Shown here: positions 8,136 through 14,948 of the stretch, piece after piece
How positions within the stretch are numbered: the stretch's first letter is position 1
Layout: each line of letters starts with the position of its first letter
Assembly: GCA_029288725.1 (NCBI GenBank)
Contig: JARIGS010000016.1
Span: forward strand, 1 to 41,829
Length of the DNA: 41,829 nucleotides
Reading direction: 5' to 3'
Source: Candidatus Nomurabacteria bacterium
GTDB taxonomy: Bacteria > Patescibacteriota > Minisyncoccia > Phycocordibacterales > UBA9973
Notes under the pieces: generated by a model
Seen by the model: only the letters and a program-made list of their open reading frames with translations
Told to the model about the DNA's origin: nothing
Database searches by the model: none
Made by a program: the position numbers and the translations under genes

Positions 8136-8306
8136 GGAAGATATGCAAAAATACGCCCTCCAACCCGACGGGCTTGTTCGGATCGTATTTTTGCATATCT
8201 TCCTCCGTCAGAACTATTTTAAATTTACAGTCTGGCGAAAAGCGCGCAGTGAAAATGTTTGCTGAACAAGCCCGTCGGGTTGGAAGAAACATTTTCACTG
8301 CGCGCT
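8136..8306. repeat. Twin perfect hairpins with the same loop on opposite strands
   Basis: The whole gap between two convergent genes is one nested inverted repeat. Hairpin 1 has 20-bp perfect arms at 8136-8155 and 8184-8203. Hairpin 2 has 20-bp perfect arms of unrelated sequence at 8241-8260 and 8287-8306. A 21-nt sequence in loop 1 (8159-8179) is the exact reverse complement of 8264-8284 in loop 2. Each convergent mRNA would therefore first reach a 20-bp stem carrying the same loop, CCAACCCGACGGGCTTGTTC. That loop can fold CAACCC-GAC-GGG(C)UUG with a bulged C. Between the hairpins, a weaker stem CGTCAG/CTGGCG is possible at 8206-8237. Neither hairpin has a following T-run. Function unknown. 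Confidence 0.9.
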
Positions 8307-8316
8307 GAGAGTCACT

Positions 8317-8886
8317 CTACTCTTTAATTTTTTTCAGGGCCAAAGGAATCTTTTTAAAATCACTAAGCAATTCTTCGCGTAAGCCCCCGTTGTATAGCGC
8401 AGCAGCAGGGTGGTAGAGCGGAAGGAAGTAATTTGTTGGCATGCCGGCAATATTCTTTTTCAATAATTTCCCATGGACGACCGAAATTTTTTCGTCAGGA
8501 AAAAAGTTACTCATCGCAATGCGTCCGAGAAAGACGATGAGCTTCGGCTTGATCGCTACCAATTCTTCATGCAGCCATTCCTTGCACGCTTCCTTTTCTT
8601 CCGGCAGAGGATCGCGATTGTTCGGTGGGCGATACTTCACCATGTTAGTGATGTAAATATCCTCCCGCTGCATATTGATGCTTGCGAGCATTTCCGCTAG
8701 AAACTTTCCCGCTGCACCGACGAAAGGTCGTCCTTCGAGGTCTTCATTCTTGCCCGGCGCCTCACCGATAAATACTACCTCAGCATGAGGATTGCCATCA
8801 CCCGGTACTGCCTGTGTGGCCGTAGCTTTAAGCTCACAGGTACAATGCACTTTCCAGTATTCGTGTATTTCCGGTAGTGTTTTCAT
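8317..8886 (-). CDS. Family 4-type uracil-DNA glycosylase with altered Fe-S ligands
   Basis: 189 aa. It excises uracil from DNA. Motif 1 is GEAPGKNEDLEGRPFVGAAG (residues 41-60) and motif 3 contains His159 in LYHPAAAL. Length and architecture match family 4/5 glycosylases. In family 4 a [4Fe-4S] cluster is held by an N-terminal CxxC pair and two later Cys. Here the N-terminal pair is C15-T-C17 (CxC), and the third ligand, normally VKCRPP, is Tyr85 (VKYRPP); only Cys101 is in the expected place. The cluster is probably lost or unusual. The gene is divergent from the 8910 gene, with only 23 nt between start codons. Confidence 0.9.
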   Translation of the reverse strand: MKTLPEIHEYWKVHCTCELKATATQAVPGDGNPHAEVVFIGEAPGKNEDLEGRPFVGAAGKFLAEMLASINMQREDIYITNMVKYRPPNNRDPLPEEKEACKEWLHEELVAIKPKLIVFLGRIAMSNFFPDEKISVVHGKLLKKNIAGMPTNYFLPLYHPAAALYNGGLREELLSDFKKIPLALKKIKE

Positions 8887-8892
8887 ACTACT

Positions 8893-8903
8893 TATGATAG
8901 CAT
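8893..8903. promoter_or_regulatory. Overlapping divergent -10 boxes in a 23-nt spacer
   Basis: Plus strand: TGATAGCAT ends 6 nt before the ATG at 8910. Minus strand: TGCTATCAT ends 7 nt before the ATG at 8886. The two hexamers overlap, so one RNA polymerase footprint would block the other. Both mRNAs would be leaderless. Confidence 0.55.
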
Positions 8904-8909
8904 GGGACT

Positions 8910-9218
8910 ATGGGAATGAAATCATTTTTACTTAAAAAGACCTTACAAATGAAGGGTGTTTCGAGTGACCAAGCAGAACAAATTGCCAAGGCACTTGATG
9001 AAAATCCTGACATGGCCAAAAGCCTCAAAGCGTTGGAAGAAAACAAGGAGGTGAAGGCTTTGTTGGAAAAAATCCAAAAGGAAATTGAGGAAAAGAAAAA
9101 GGCTGGCATGCCCGAGCAATATGCCGCTGTCCAGGTCATGGGCAAATACAAATCCGAAATTGCCAAATACCGTAACGAACTCGCTCCCTTGATGCAATTG
9201 ATGGGAATGGGAAAATAA
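8910..9218 (+). CDS. Small helical protein, function unknown
   Basis: 102 aa, highly charged and predicted to be almost entirely alpha-helical. Residues about 15-35 (GVSSDQAEQIAKALDENPDM) look like a UBA-like helical bundle, followed by a Lys/Glu-rich amphipathic helix (about 35-65) that could form a coiled coil. There is no signal peptide or membrane segment. It is monocistronic: a terminator follows the stop by 3 nt, and its -10 box overlaps the promoter of the divergent uracil-DNA glycosylase gene. Codon use matches neighbouring housekeeping genes, which supports a real gene. The family was not recognised. Confidence 0.75.
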   Translation: MGMKSFLLKKTLQMKGVSSDQAEQIAKALDENPDMAKSLKALEENKEVKALLEKIQKEIEEKKKAGMPEQYAAVQVMGKYKSEIAKYRNELAPLMQLMGMGK

Positions 9219-9221
9219 GCT

Positions 9222-9246
9222 AAAAAGCCCGTAACAGGGCTTTTTT
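9222..9246 (+). terminator. Rho-independent terminator
   Basis: AAAAAGCCC, loop GTAACA, then GGGC and six T, directly after the stop at 9218. Confidence 0.9.
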
Positions 9247-9269
9247 ATTTACTTTTTAAATATGCATGT

Positions 9270-9275
9270 TATAAT
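9270..9275 (+). promoter_or_regulatory. -10 box (TATAAT) with A-rich leader
   Basis: A perfect TATAAT lies 23 nt before the ATG at 9299. The leader contains GAAAAACAAACAATAA, resembling the A-rich leaders of other small orphan genes here. Confidence 0.6.
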
Positions 9276-9298
9276 GTGAAAAACAAACAATAACATAT

Positions 9299-9589
9299 AT
9301 GCACACTAACAATTATTCTGCTCGTTTTTCTTCCAACGATACGTTCATTATCGTATTACTACTGATTACCAGTCTTTCCTTTCTTGTCTGGGCATGCGTG
9401 GATCACCCTGCGTGGGGAACTACCGCAATAAGCATTTTTGCTTTCCTTGCAATGTGGTTCGGTGCGGTGATGACAAAAAAGCAGGAAGATATATTCGTCC
9501 GATATTCGGGCTGGGCCATTATTTGGATAAATGTTTTCAATATAATAATATTGATTTCTCAAATTAATTCGCCCATGCCAGGAATGTAA
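9299..9589 (+). CDS. Small membrane protein with three predicted helices
   Basis: 96 aa. Hydrophobic segments lie at about 16-35 (FIIVLLLITSLSFLVWAC), 40-60 (TTAISIFAFLAMWFGAV) and 70-90 (YSGWAIIWINVFNIIILI). A short charged loop, MTKKQEDIF, separates the last two. No family was recognised. The promoter TATAAT and A-rich leader upstream and the terminator directly downstream support a real single-gene transcript. Confidence 0.72.
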   Translation: MHTNNYSARFSSNDTFIIVLLLITSLSFLVWACVDHPAWGTTAISIFAFLAMWFGAVMTKKQEDIFVRYSGWAIIWINVFNIIILISQINSPMPGM

Positions 9590-9597
9590 CAAAATGT

Positions 9598-9630
9598 AAA
9601 AAGCCTCCCATTTTCGGGAGGCATTTTTTT
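9598..9630. terminator. Bidirectional terminator between convergent genes
   Basis: GCCTCCC (9603-9609), loop ATTTTC, GGGAGGC (9616-9622), with an A-run before and a T-run after. It serves the small membrane protein gene and the convergent ddpX-like gene, whose stop codon abuts it. Confidence 0.88.
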
Positions 9631-10310
9631 TATTCGAGTTCAATTGAGCCATAGATGGCTATTTCCTGGCGAGAATACACTGCCCACATTCGGTCTCCGT
9701 AACAGTAGTGCCACCATTCATTTGGATACCATACAAAATCTTCTTGTTCCATCGCTTCACGCAGTACCGCGCGGTTACTCTCTTGTTCTCTCGTTATCAG
9801 TTTTGAAAGCAGAGAATTTGGAAACATGGGGAATTTTTTCTTGACCTCAATACTGAAAGCTTCAGAAGGATAGGGACTTCCCATATCAAGTAATGTTCCA
9901 TCAGTATATGCCAATGCAACATCAACTGCTCCACCGCAATGATGGTTAGCTAGAGGGTGAGGAGGAGCAATCACCAAACGAATGGTTGCGGTAATTTGCT
10001 CGTCAGACCATGTAGGCTGCTCCTCTTTTAGCTTTAAAAAATTTCTATCCCAGGATTCTTTTTGATGCTCCATTGAACGATAGCCCTCAATAAGAACTAA
10101 TGTAATTCCAGTAGGAAGAGAGTTTGCAACTCGTATCAGTTTTTCTGCCACTGTTTTTCGTACCATGAATGATGCTTGGTATTGTTTAGCTTCAAGTCCG
10201 AGAATTATCTTTTTAGAAGGCTGGACTTCCACGAGGGGCTCGCCACTCTCGTAGATTGTAACGGCATCCCATGCAGAACGGGGAAGTGTCTTTTCTATTT
10301 GATTTTTCAT
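9630..10310 (-). CDS. ddpX: D-alanyl-D-alanine dipeptidase (VanX/DdpX family)
   Basis: 226 aa. A zinc M15D peptidase hydrolysing D-Ala-D-Ala. The metal ligands are visible in HHCGGAVDVAL (His and Asp) and EWWHY (catalytic Glu and third His), and the substrate-binding Arg is in EGYRSMEHQ. Length is usual for VanX/DdpX. No van operon is near, so a role in cell-wall turnover or peptide salvage is more likely than glycopeptide resistance. The ATG at 10310 is preferred over the in-frame ATG at 10337, because the latter sits inside a likely -10 sequence (TATGAT); homologues also start near MKNQ. No clear signal peptide. Confidence 0.9.
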   Translation of the reverse strand: MKNQIEKTLPRSAWDAVTIYESGEPLVEVQPSKKIILGLEAKQYQASFMVRKTVAEKLIRVANSLPTGITLVLIEGYRSMEHQKESWDRNFLKLKEEQPTWSDEQITATIRLVIAPPHPLANHHCGGAVDVALAYTDGTLLDMGSPYPSEAFSIEVKKKFPMFPNSLLSKLITREQESNRAVLREAMEQEDFVWYPNEWWHYCYGDRMWAVYSRQEIAIYGSIELE

Positions 10311-10361
10311 ACTAATGCTTTTCCTGGACACTATCATACCTGAGTTTTATTGCCAACTCGA

Positions 10362-10384
10362 TGTGCGTTACCGAATAACGCACA
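10362..10384. other. Perfect 9-bp hairpin between divergent promoters
   Basis: TGTGCGTTA, loop CCGAA, TAACGCACA, followed by a T-rich stretch. No gene on the plus strand ends here, so it is not an obvious terminator. It lies upstream of the ychF -10 region and could be an operator or the end of a tiny transcript. Confidence 0.45.
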
Positions 10385-10424
10385 CCTTTTTGTTTTCTCG
10401 ATATTTCTGCTAGTATAAAGGCCT

Positions 10425-11564
10425 ATGGGACTATCAATTGGAATTGTCGGGCTACCGAACGTGGGGAAGTCGACACTATTTAATGCATTAACGAAAAAGG
10501 GGGTACCGGCAGAGAACTACCCGTTTTGTACGATCGATCCGTCGGTCGGGATTGTGGCAGTGCCGGATGCACGTCTGCAGCAGCTTAGTGACTTTTCGAA
10601 GTCAGCAAAAACTATTCCCGGGGCGATTGAATTCGTGGATATTGCCGGACTAGTAGAAGGCGCATCGAAGGGTGAGGGATTGGGCAATAAGTTTCTTGCC
10701 AATATTCGTGAGACTGATGCGATTCTCGAAATGGTTCGCTTGTTTCCCATTGTCGGTGGCGGTACGGAAATCGCCCATGTCTATGGCAGTGTTGACCCAT
10801 TGCGTGACATTAGTGTCATCAATCTCGAGCTAATCCTGGCTGATTTTGAAACCGTAACAAAACGTCGTGGCAATCTCGCTCGCGATGTGAAGCGTGGTGA
10901 CAAGCCGGCAGTCCTAGAGGACGGCGCACTCGCACGTATCGAAGCGGCATTGGAAGGAGGAAAGCTTGCGAACACCGTTGATCTCACCGAAGAGGAATCA
11001 AAAGTGGTGCGACAGATGAATCTGCTCACGATGAAGAAGTTTCTCTACGGTCTTAACAAGCGCAGTGGCGCCGCTAACCTTGATGAAAGTGATCCGGTGA
11101 AATTTGCTGAATTGCTCACGGCAATTAGTGACAGCGGTGCACAATACGTCCTGCTTGATGCAAAAATCGAAGATGACTTGAAAGATTTTGAAGGTGCCGA
11201 GCGCCAAGAAATGCGCGAAGCGCTTACTGGCGAGGCATCCCGAGCGGAGCAAGGCGAAGTCGAGGGAGACGGAATAAATAACTTAATCACCAAGGCCTAC
11301 GAATTGCTCGGCCTCGAAACATTCTTTACGACCGGTGAGGACGAAACGCGTGCTTGGACTATTGCCAAACATTCTACTGCACCGATTGCCGGCACTGCCA
11401 TTCATACTGACTTCAAGGATAAGTTCATTCGTGCCGAAGTGGTGTACTGGAAAGACCTCCTCGACAGTGGTTCCTATGCCAATGCCCGTTCCAAAGGCCT
11501 CGTTCGCACTGAAGGGAAGGAATACATCGTGAAGGATGGGGATGTGATTGAATTCAAAATTTAA
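10425..11564 (+). CDS. ychF: Obg-like ribosome-binding ATPase YchF
   Basis: 379 aa. A P-loop protein of the Obg/YchF family. G1 is GLPNVGKST (residues 9-17), the switch II region is VDIAGLVEGASKGEGLGNKFL, and the NKxD position is replaced as usual for YchF (here LNKRSG). A coiled-coil domain follows, and a C-terminal TGS domain ends KGKEYIVKDGDVIEFKI-like. YchF binds 70S ribosomes and hydrolyses ATP; it is linked to stress and translation control. The upstream region carries TGCTAGTATAAA 5-8 nt before the ATG, so the mRNA has almost no leader. tsaC follows after two bases, forming an operon of translation-related genes. Confidence 0.96.
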   Translation: MGLSIGIVGLPNVGKSTLFNALTKKGVPAENYPFCTIDPSVGIVAVPDARLQQLSDFSKSAKTIPGAIEFVDIAGLVEGASKGEGLGNKFLANIRETDAILEMVRLFPIVGGGTEIAHVYGSVDPLRDISVINLELILADFETVTKRRGNLARDVKRGDKPAVLEDGALARIEAALEGGKLANTVDLTEEESKVVRQMNLLTMKKFLYGLNKRSGAANLDESDPVKFAELLTAISDSGAQYVLLDAKIEDDLKDFEGAERQEMREALTGEASRAEQGEVEGDGINNLITKAYELLGLETFFTTGEDETRAWTIAKHSTAPIAGTAIHTDFKDKFIRAEVVYWKDLLDSGSYANARSKGLVRTEGKEYIVKDGDVIEFKI

Positions 11565-11566
11565 CC

Positions 11567-12136
11567 ATGAACGAATTTCTCATTACCACGCTTGCTCATA
11601 ACGGTCTCGCAATCATTGCTACCGACACGCTCTACGGCATCGTAGGGAAGGCAACTGAGAAGGAAGTAGTAGAGCATATCTATGAAGTTAAGGGGCGTGA
11701 CGAGAACAAGCCATTTATTATTCTTGTTCCTTCAATTGCAACTCTCGAAACATTCGGTGTATTGCTCACTGATAACGATAGAGAAAAAATCTCGCAATGG
11801 TGGCCAGGACCAGTGACCGTTATTTTGCCTGTTGCGCCAGCTTATCAGGAAGCATTGTCATACCTGCATCGTGGTACCAACGAACTAGCATTTCGCATGC
11901 CAGGCAAACCATCGTTGATCGAACTTTTGCAGCACACTGGTCCATTGGTGGCACCAAGCGCCAACCCACAGGGAAAGGAGCCGGCTCATACCATGGCGGA
12001 AGCAAAGGAATACTTTGGGGATGCTATTGCATACTATGAAGACGAAGGGGAAGTGCATGGGTTGCCTTCTACCATTGTTCGTTTACAAAACGGTGAAATA
12101 ACCGTTATTCGACAAGGAGCGATAAGTGTGGTGTAA
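11567..12136 (+). CDS. tsaC: L-threonylcarbamoyladenylate synthase (Sua5/YrdC/TsaC)
   Basis: 189 aa. It makes threonylcarbamoyl-AMP from threonine, bicarbonate and ATP, the first step of t6A37 modification in ANN-decoding tRNAs. Family signatures are ATDTLYGIVG (19-28), KGRDENKPFIILV, WPGPVTVILPV, ELAFRMP and PLVAPSANPQG. The length is that of the single-domain TsaC/YrdC form. It starts two bases after the ychF stop, so translation is probably coupled. Its partners TsaB, TsaD and TsaE are not in this window. Confidence 0.95.
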   Translation: MNEFLITTLAHNGLAIIATDTLYGIVGKATEKEVVEHIYEVKGRDENKPFIILVPSIATLETFGVLLTDNDREKISQWWPGPVTVILPVAPAYQEALSYLHRGTNELAFRMPGKPSLIELLQHTGPLVAPSANPQGKEPAHTMAEAKEYFGDAIAYYEDEGEVHGLPSTIVRLQNGEITVIRQGAISVV

Positions 12137-12137
12137 C

Positions 12138-12166
12138 TTGACTTTTATAAAAAGATTTGCTATAAT
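12138..12166 (+). promoter_or_regulatory. Near-consensus sigma-70 promoter
   Basis: TTGACT (12138-12143), 17-nt spacer, TATAAT (12161-12166) with extended TGC. This is the best classical promoter in the window. The leader to the ATG at 12210 is about 37 nt and A-rich. Confidence 0.8.
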
Positions 12167-12209
12167 ATTTTTTAAGAAACTGTTGGTTTTACAATAAAAA
12201 ACGAAACGA

Positions 12210-12557
12210 ATGATAACAAATGCACTCCCTGTTGATTGTTTTGATTCAGAAAATCAGGCACAACTAAAATCACGCCGCATCGCGGTGAGCGTCTTATCCG
12301 TTATTCATATTGTTATGCTCTTAGGCGCCCTCCTTCTTGCTGCTCTACCTTCTGTTACTGCTCTTACGTCGCTTAAATTTGCGACATTCTGGTTCATATT
12401 TTTTTGGCCAGTGCATTACATGCGAAGGTTAGTTGGCATGAATAAGAAATCGGTTATAGCAATCGCTTTCGAATATGCCGAAATTATTTGGTTTGTCGCA
12501 ATATTTATTCTCGTCCTTCAGGTATTTTTTCCGATTCCTCACCTACCGGCTGAATAA
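12210..12557 (+). CDS. Small membrane protein with three predicted helices
   Basis: 115 aa. Hydrophobic helices lie at about 24-46 (IAVSVLSVIHIVMLLGALLLAAL), 55-70 (FATFWFIFFWPVHYM) and 85-108 (AFEYAEIIWFVAIFILVLQVFF). The N-terminus is acidic and the loops are basic, suggesting the second loop faces the cytosol. No family was recognised. It has a near-consensus promoter and its own terminator, so it is a monocistronic, probably well-expressed gene. Confidence 0.72.
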   Translation: MITNALPVDCFDSENQAQLKSRRIAVSVLSVIHIVMLLGALLLAALPSVTALTSLKFATFWFIFFWPVHYMRRLVGMNKKSVIAIAFEYAEIIWFVAIFILVLQVFFPIPHLPAE

Positions 12558-12571
12558 AAGACAATGCCTAT

Positions 12572-12602
12572 AAAAAAGTCCCGTCATCAAACGGGGCTTT
12601 TC
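12572..12602. terminator. Terminator, 9-bp stem
   Basis: AAAAAAGTCCCGT, loop CATCAA, ACGGGGCTTTTC (one G-T wobble). A-run and T-run flank it. It lies between two convergent genes and can serve both. Confidence 0.82.
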
Positions 12603-12608
12603 TTGTGC

Positions 12609-13166
12609 TTATTTCTTCTTCAATTCCTCAATTTCTTTTTGCAGCGTCATCAGCGTGGATTGGATGGCGGTGAGCGTTTCCAACTCCTTTTTTTCATGCT
12701 CCGCTTCGGCTTCATCACCCACAATATCCTCCTGGATCTCGTCGACATCCTTTTGAATCTCATCCACGTCCTTCTCAATGCCTTCGACGTCTTCCTGAAT
12801 CTCATCCACGTCTTTTTGGATTTCATCGACATCCTCACCGATTTCCTCGATATCCTCCTGGATCTCGTCGACGTCTTCTTGAATTTCCTCAATGTCAGCA
12901 GTGTTCTTGTTCACGGCCATCTGAATAAAGATATTCATATAGATTGCTTCAAGTGACACTGCGGTAGTGACCACGAGCAATACGACATCAAATGGAATAT
13001 GAAAAAAGGGAAGCAGTGCTGCCACGATAAAAAGAATGGTGTGCACCACCAATGATGTCGTTGATCCAAGCCACGTTGTCGCCGACTCCGCGCTCTGCTC
13101 AAGCCATGTTTTCTGAGATTCCTTCTTTGCTACTTTCTTCTTTTTCTTCTTTTGAGCAGCAACCAT
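12609..13166 (-). CDS. DUF1003-like membrane protein with heptad coiled coil
   Basis: 185 aa. The N-terminus is Lys-rich (QKKKKKKVAKK). Two hydrophobic helices (about 38-58 and 60-83) contain VSLEAIYMNIFIQMAVNKN, similar to the second helix of DUF1003/low-affinity iron-permease-like proteins. Residues about 88-145 form an acidic coiled coil of near-identical heptads (EIQEDVD, EIQKDVD). A short Lys/Glu helix ends the protein. The coil probably projects into the cytosol and oligomerises. A transport role is not established for this protein. The repeated DNA suggests growth and shrinkage of the coil by slippage. Confidence 0.75.
   Translation of the reverse strand: MVAAQKKKKKKVAKKESQKTWLEQSAESATTWLGSTTSLVVHTILFIVAALLPFFHIPFDVVLLVVTTAVSLEAIYMNIFIQMAVNKNTADIEEIQEDVDEIQEDIEEIGEDVDEIQKDVDEIQEDVEGIEKDVDEIQKDVDEIQEDIVGDEAEAEHEKKELETLTAIQSTLMTLQKEIEELKKK
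12720..12893 (-). repeat. 21-nt coding tandem repeat (heptad coil)
   Basis: About eight degenerate 21-nt units encode the 7-residue repeats of the coiled coil. The period equals one heptad, so unit gain or loss keeps the frame. Confidence 0.8.
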
Positions 13167-13210
13167 ACCCTATGGTGTACCATATTTACATGAAGAAAGG
13201 CAAACAAAAA

Positions 13211-13240
13211 AAGGGGAAACATTAAATAATGTTTCCCCTT
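13211..13240 (-). terminator. Terminator of the MYG1-like gene
   Basis: A 13-bp perfect stem (AAGGGGAAACATT), loop of four, then seven T on the minus strand. It follows the stop of the 13253-14581 gene by 12 nt. Confidence 0.88.
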
Positions 13241-13252
13241 GAGGTTAGTGTA

Positions 13253-14581
13253 TCAATGAACTGAATGTTCATGCATAACAATCTTTTTTAGCTGTTCGGC
13301 TAATGGACCCTGTGCGCCCTTTGAGCGGGCTTCGTGGCAGCGAGGTAATCCATAGTTGTACAATGGACAACGGCCTTTCACACAGTCATTTTTTCTGCAT
13401 TGCTTTTCGAATCGAGGCTCAAAGTAATCAGTGTCAAATGCAATCAGTATGGCGTCAGTGACGTCTTCTACTGAAAGAAATGTTCCGATCAATCCCTCAA
13501 CGTCCGGGTCAACTTTTGACCCGTTTGAAATGACGCCGGTTGCTTCGTCAAAGTATATTTCCGGCACCAGATCCAGCATCTCGCCCTTTCCCAGTTCTTT
13601 GAACTGAATAGGCTGCTTGCCAGCGGCCCGCATTACCATTTGGCGAAGAATCTTCACTACTGGTCTCATTTCCTCAGCTTTGATGTATTGCTGATTTGGC
13701 ATGAGCACGAATTGGCCATTTGGTTTGTGAAGAAACAATACACCAAGCTTTTTGGTTCTGTTGTCTCTCCATTTGCTTTGTACCACTTTGTTCATTACTG
13801 GTATGCCACTCTTTATTTCAAGAATGACAAACGGTATGTTTTTTTGTGGTGTCACCAGGTCAATTTCGTGTTTCGGTGCAGTTTCGTACGCGTGTTCGGC
13901 ATCCAGAAATAGCTTACTTTGGGCAATCTCGTTGTCATAAAACTTAAATGCCATTTCAAATTCTTTTTTCTGGAGTTCCGGATCAGAGCCCGCTGCCTCA
14001 AAGCCCTTTTTAAGGTTTTGAGCAAAGGCACCAATCTGTAACTTTTGTAGCATTTCTACTTCCTCGCGGTATAACTTACGGTCACCATCTCCACGAAGAC
14101 GGTTGAGGCATTGCATAACGTTATCGCCATTACTATCCTCAAAGTTTACATAATCGATAAGTTTTCCGTACATTTTGCGGTCGTTCTTATCTCTCTGTAG
14201 GTCAAGTAGGGTTACTACTAGTTCTGTGCAGGAAGAGGCTTTTGTACGACTCCCATGTTCATCTAGGGGGCCATTGCCTAATCCTAACAAAAGTAAGCCT
14301 TTTTGCAGAGCTTTGAAGAATCCCTGTTTTCCCAACATATCTTCTTTGCGCAATGTGGTTGTACTGATACAACCAAATGATGCATGTTCGATCTCCGGGA
14401 ATAGGTGTCTTCCTTGTGGAGTATGTGACAGAAGATAGCCGGCGCATAACTCATCATTGTGCGGACCATAATGGGTGCCAACGGTGGTAATGCCGGAGAT
14501 AGGGGTGCGATCGTAGTAAGCCTTTTTAATCTCTTCGATACTCGCAGTCAAACAGTTAACAGATTTCTGATTCTGATCCAT
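13253..14581 (-). CDS. MYG1-like putative metal-dependent hydrolase with C-terminal Cys4 cluster
   Basis: 442 aa. The N-terminus reads VGTHYGPHNDELCAGYLL (residues 34-51). This resembles the H-x3-H-x-D-E metal site that opens MYG1/UPF0160 proteins of the DHH-like superfamily. LDEHG at 106-110 could be a further metal motif. The middle is helical and charged. Near the C-terminus, four Cys are spaced C-x4-C-x4-C-x8-C (QCRKNDCVKGRCPLYNYGLP region), a likely zinc or Fe-S site not typical of MYG1. Substrate unknown; a phosphodiesterase/nuclease activity is only suggested by the superfamily. The leader is A-rich (AAAAACCTAAAAAA before ATG), and no -10 box sits at the leaderless distance. Confidence 0.6.
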   Translation of the reverse strand: MDQNQKSVNCLTASIEEIKKAYYDRTPISGITTVGTHYGPHNDELCAGYLLSHTPQGRHLFPEIEHASFGCISTTTLRKEDMLGKQGFFKALQKGLLLLGLGNGPLDEHGSRTKASSCTELVVTLLDLQRDKNDRKMYGKLIDYVNFEDSNGDNVMQCLNRLRGDGDRKLYREEVEMLQKLQIGAFAQNLKKGFEAAGSDPELQKKEFEMAFKFYDNEIAQSKLFLDAEHAYETAPKHEIDLVTPQKNIPFVILEIKSGIPVMNKVVQSKWRDNRTKKLGVLFLHKPNGQFVLMPNQQYIKAEEMRPVVKILRQMVMRAAGKQPIQFKELGKGEMLDLVPEIYFDEATGVISNGSKVDPDVEGLIGTFLSVEDVTDAILIAFDTDYFEPRFEKQCRKNDCVKGRCPLYNYGLPRCHEARSKGAQGPLAEQLKKIVMHEHSVH

Positions 14582-14712
14582 TTTTTTAGGTTTTTATTTT
14601 GTTTTCAATCTGTCACATTATGCCGGACAGGTTCGGCGATTTGTTTATACAATAACATATATTGGCTAAAAAGTCAATATACCGGTAATTTGCTCCAATA
14701 GGGGAGTTATGC

Positions 14713-14718
14713 TATAGT
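14713..14718 (+). promoter_or_regulatory. Extended -10 box (TGC TATAGT) of rpmG
   Basis: TGCTATAGT ends 9 nt before the rpmG start codon. The mRNA would have a leader of only a few bases. Confidence 0.55.
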
Positions 14719-14727
14719 TTTGCCACT

Positions 14728-14886
14728 ATGGCACAGCAAAACCTCGTAAAATTGGTAAATAAGGAATCCGGCGAAACCTACTGGACAAGCAAAAATAAGA
14801 AAAAGCTTGCAGGTATTAAGTTGGAATTTAAGAAATACAGTAAGAAACTCCGTAAGGTAATTACCTTTAAGGAAGCGAAGAAATAA
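14728..14886 (+). CDS. rpmG: 50S ribosomal protein bL33
   Basis: 52 aa, basic. The sequence MAQQNLVKLVNKESGETYWT, then TSKNKKK and LEFKKYSKKLRK, matches the bL33 fold of the large subunit. Forms with zinc ribbons carry CxxC pairs; here the corresponding position reads KYSKKLRK, so this is the Cys-free type. It has its own TGCTATAGT promoter just upstream and a strong terminator just downstream. Confidence 0.88.
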   Translation: MAQQNLVKLVNKESGETYWTSKNKKKLAGIKLEFKKYSKKLRKVITFKEAKK

Positions 14887-14888
14887 GC

Positions 14889-14917
14889 AAAAAAAGTGGC
14901 TCAAAGCCACTTTTTTT
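14889..14917 (+). terminator. Terminator of rpmG
   Basis: AAAAAAAGTGGC, loop TCAAA, GCCACTTTTTTT, starting 2 nt after the rpmG stop. Confidence 0.92.
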
Positions 14918-14948
14918 GTTATAGTTTCCAGGCACTTACGCAATCAAA

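Noticed and set aside
8136-8306. Explaining the twin hairpins as a single amplification chimera
   Set aside because: One fold-back would give one palindrome. Here two different perfect stems surround a shared inverted core, which needs several independent events.
12720-12893. Regular repeats that could suggest a CRISPR array
   Set aside because: The period is 21 nt without unique spacers, and the units encode coiled-coil heptads in an open frame.
12564-12956. 130-aa open frame on the plus strand
   Set aside because: It is the antisense shadow of the coiled-coil membrane protein; its Leu/Asp-Ile repeats only mirror the heptads.
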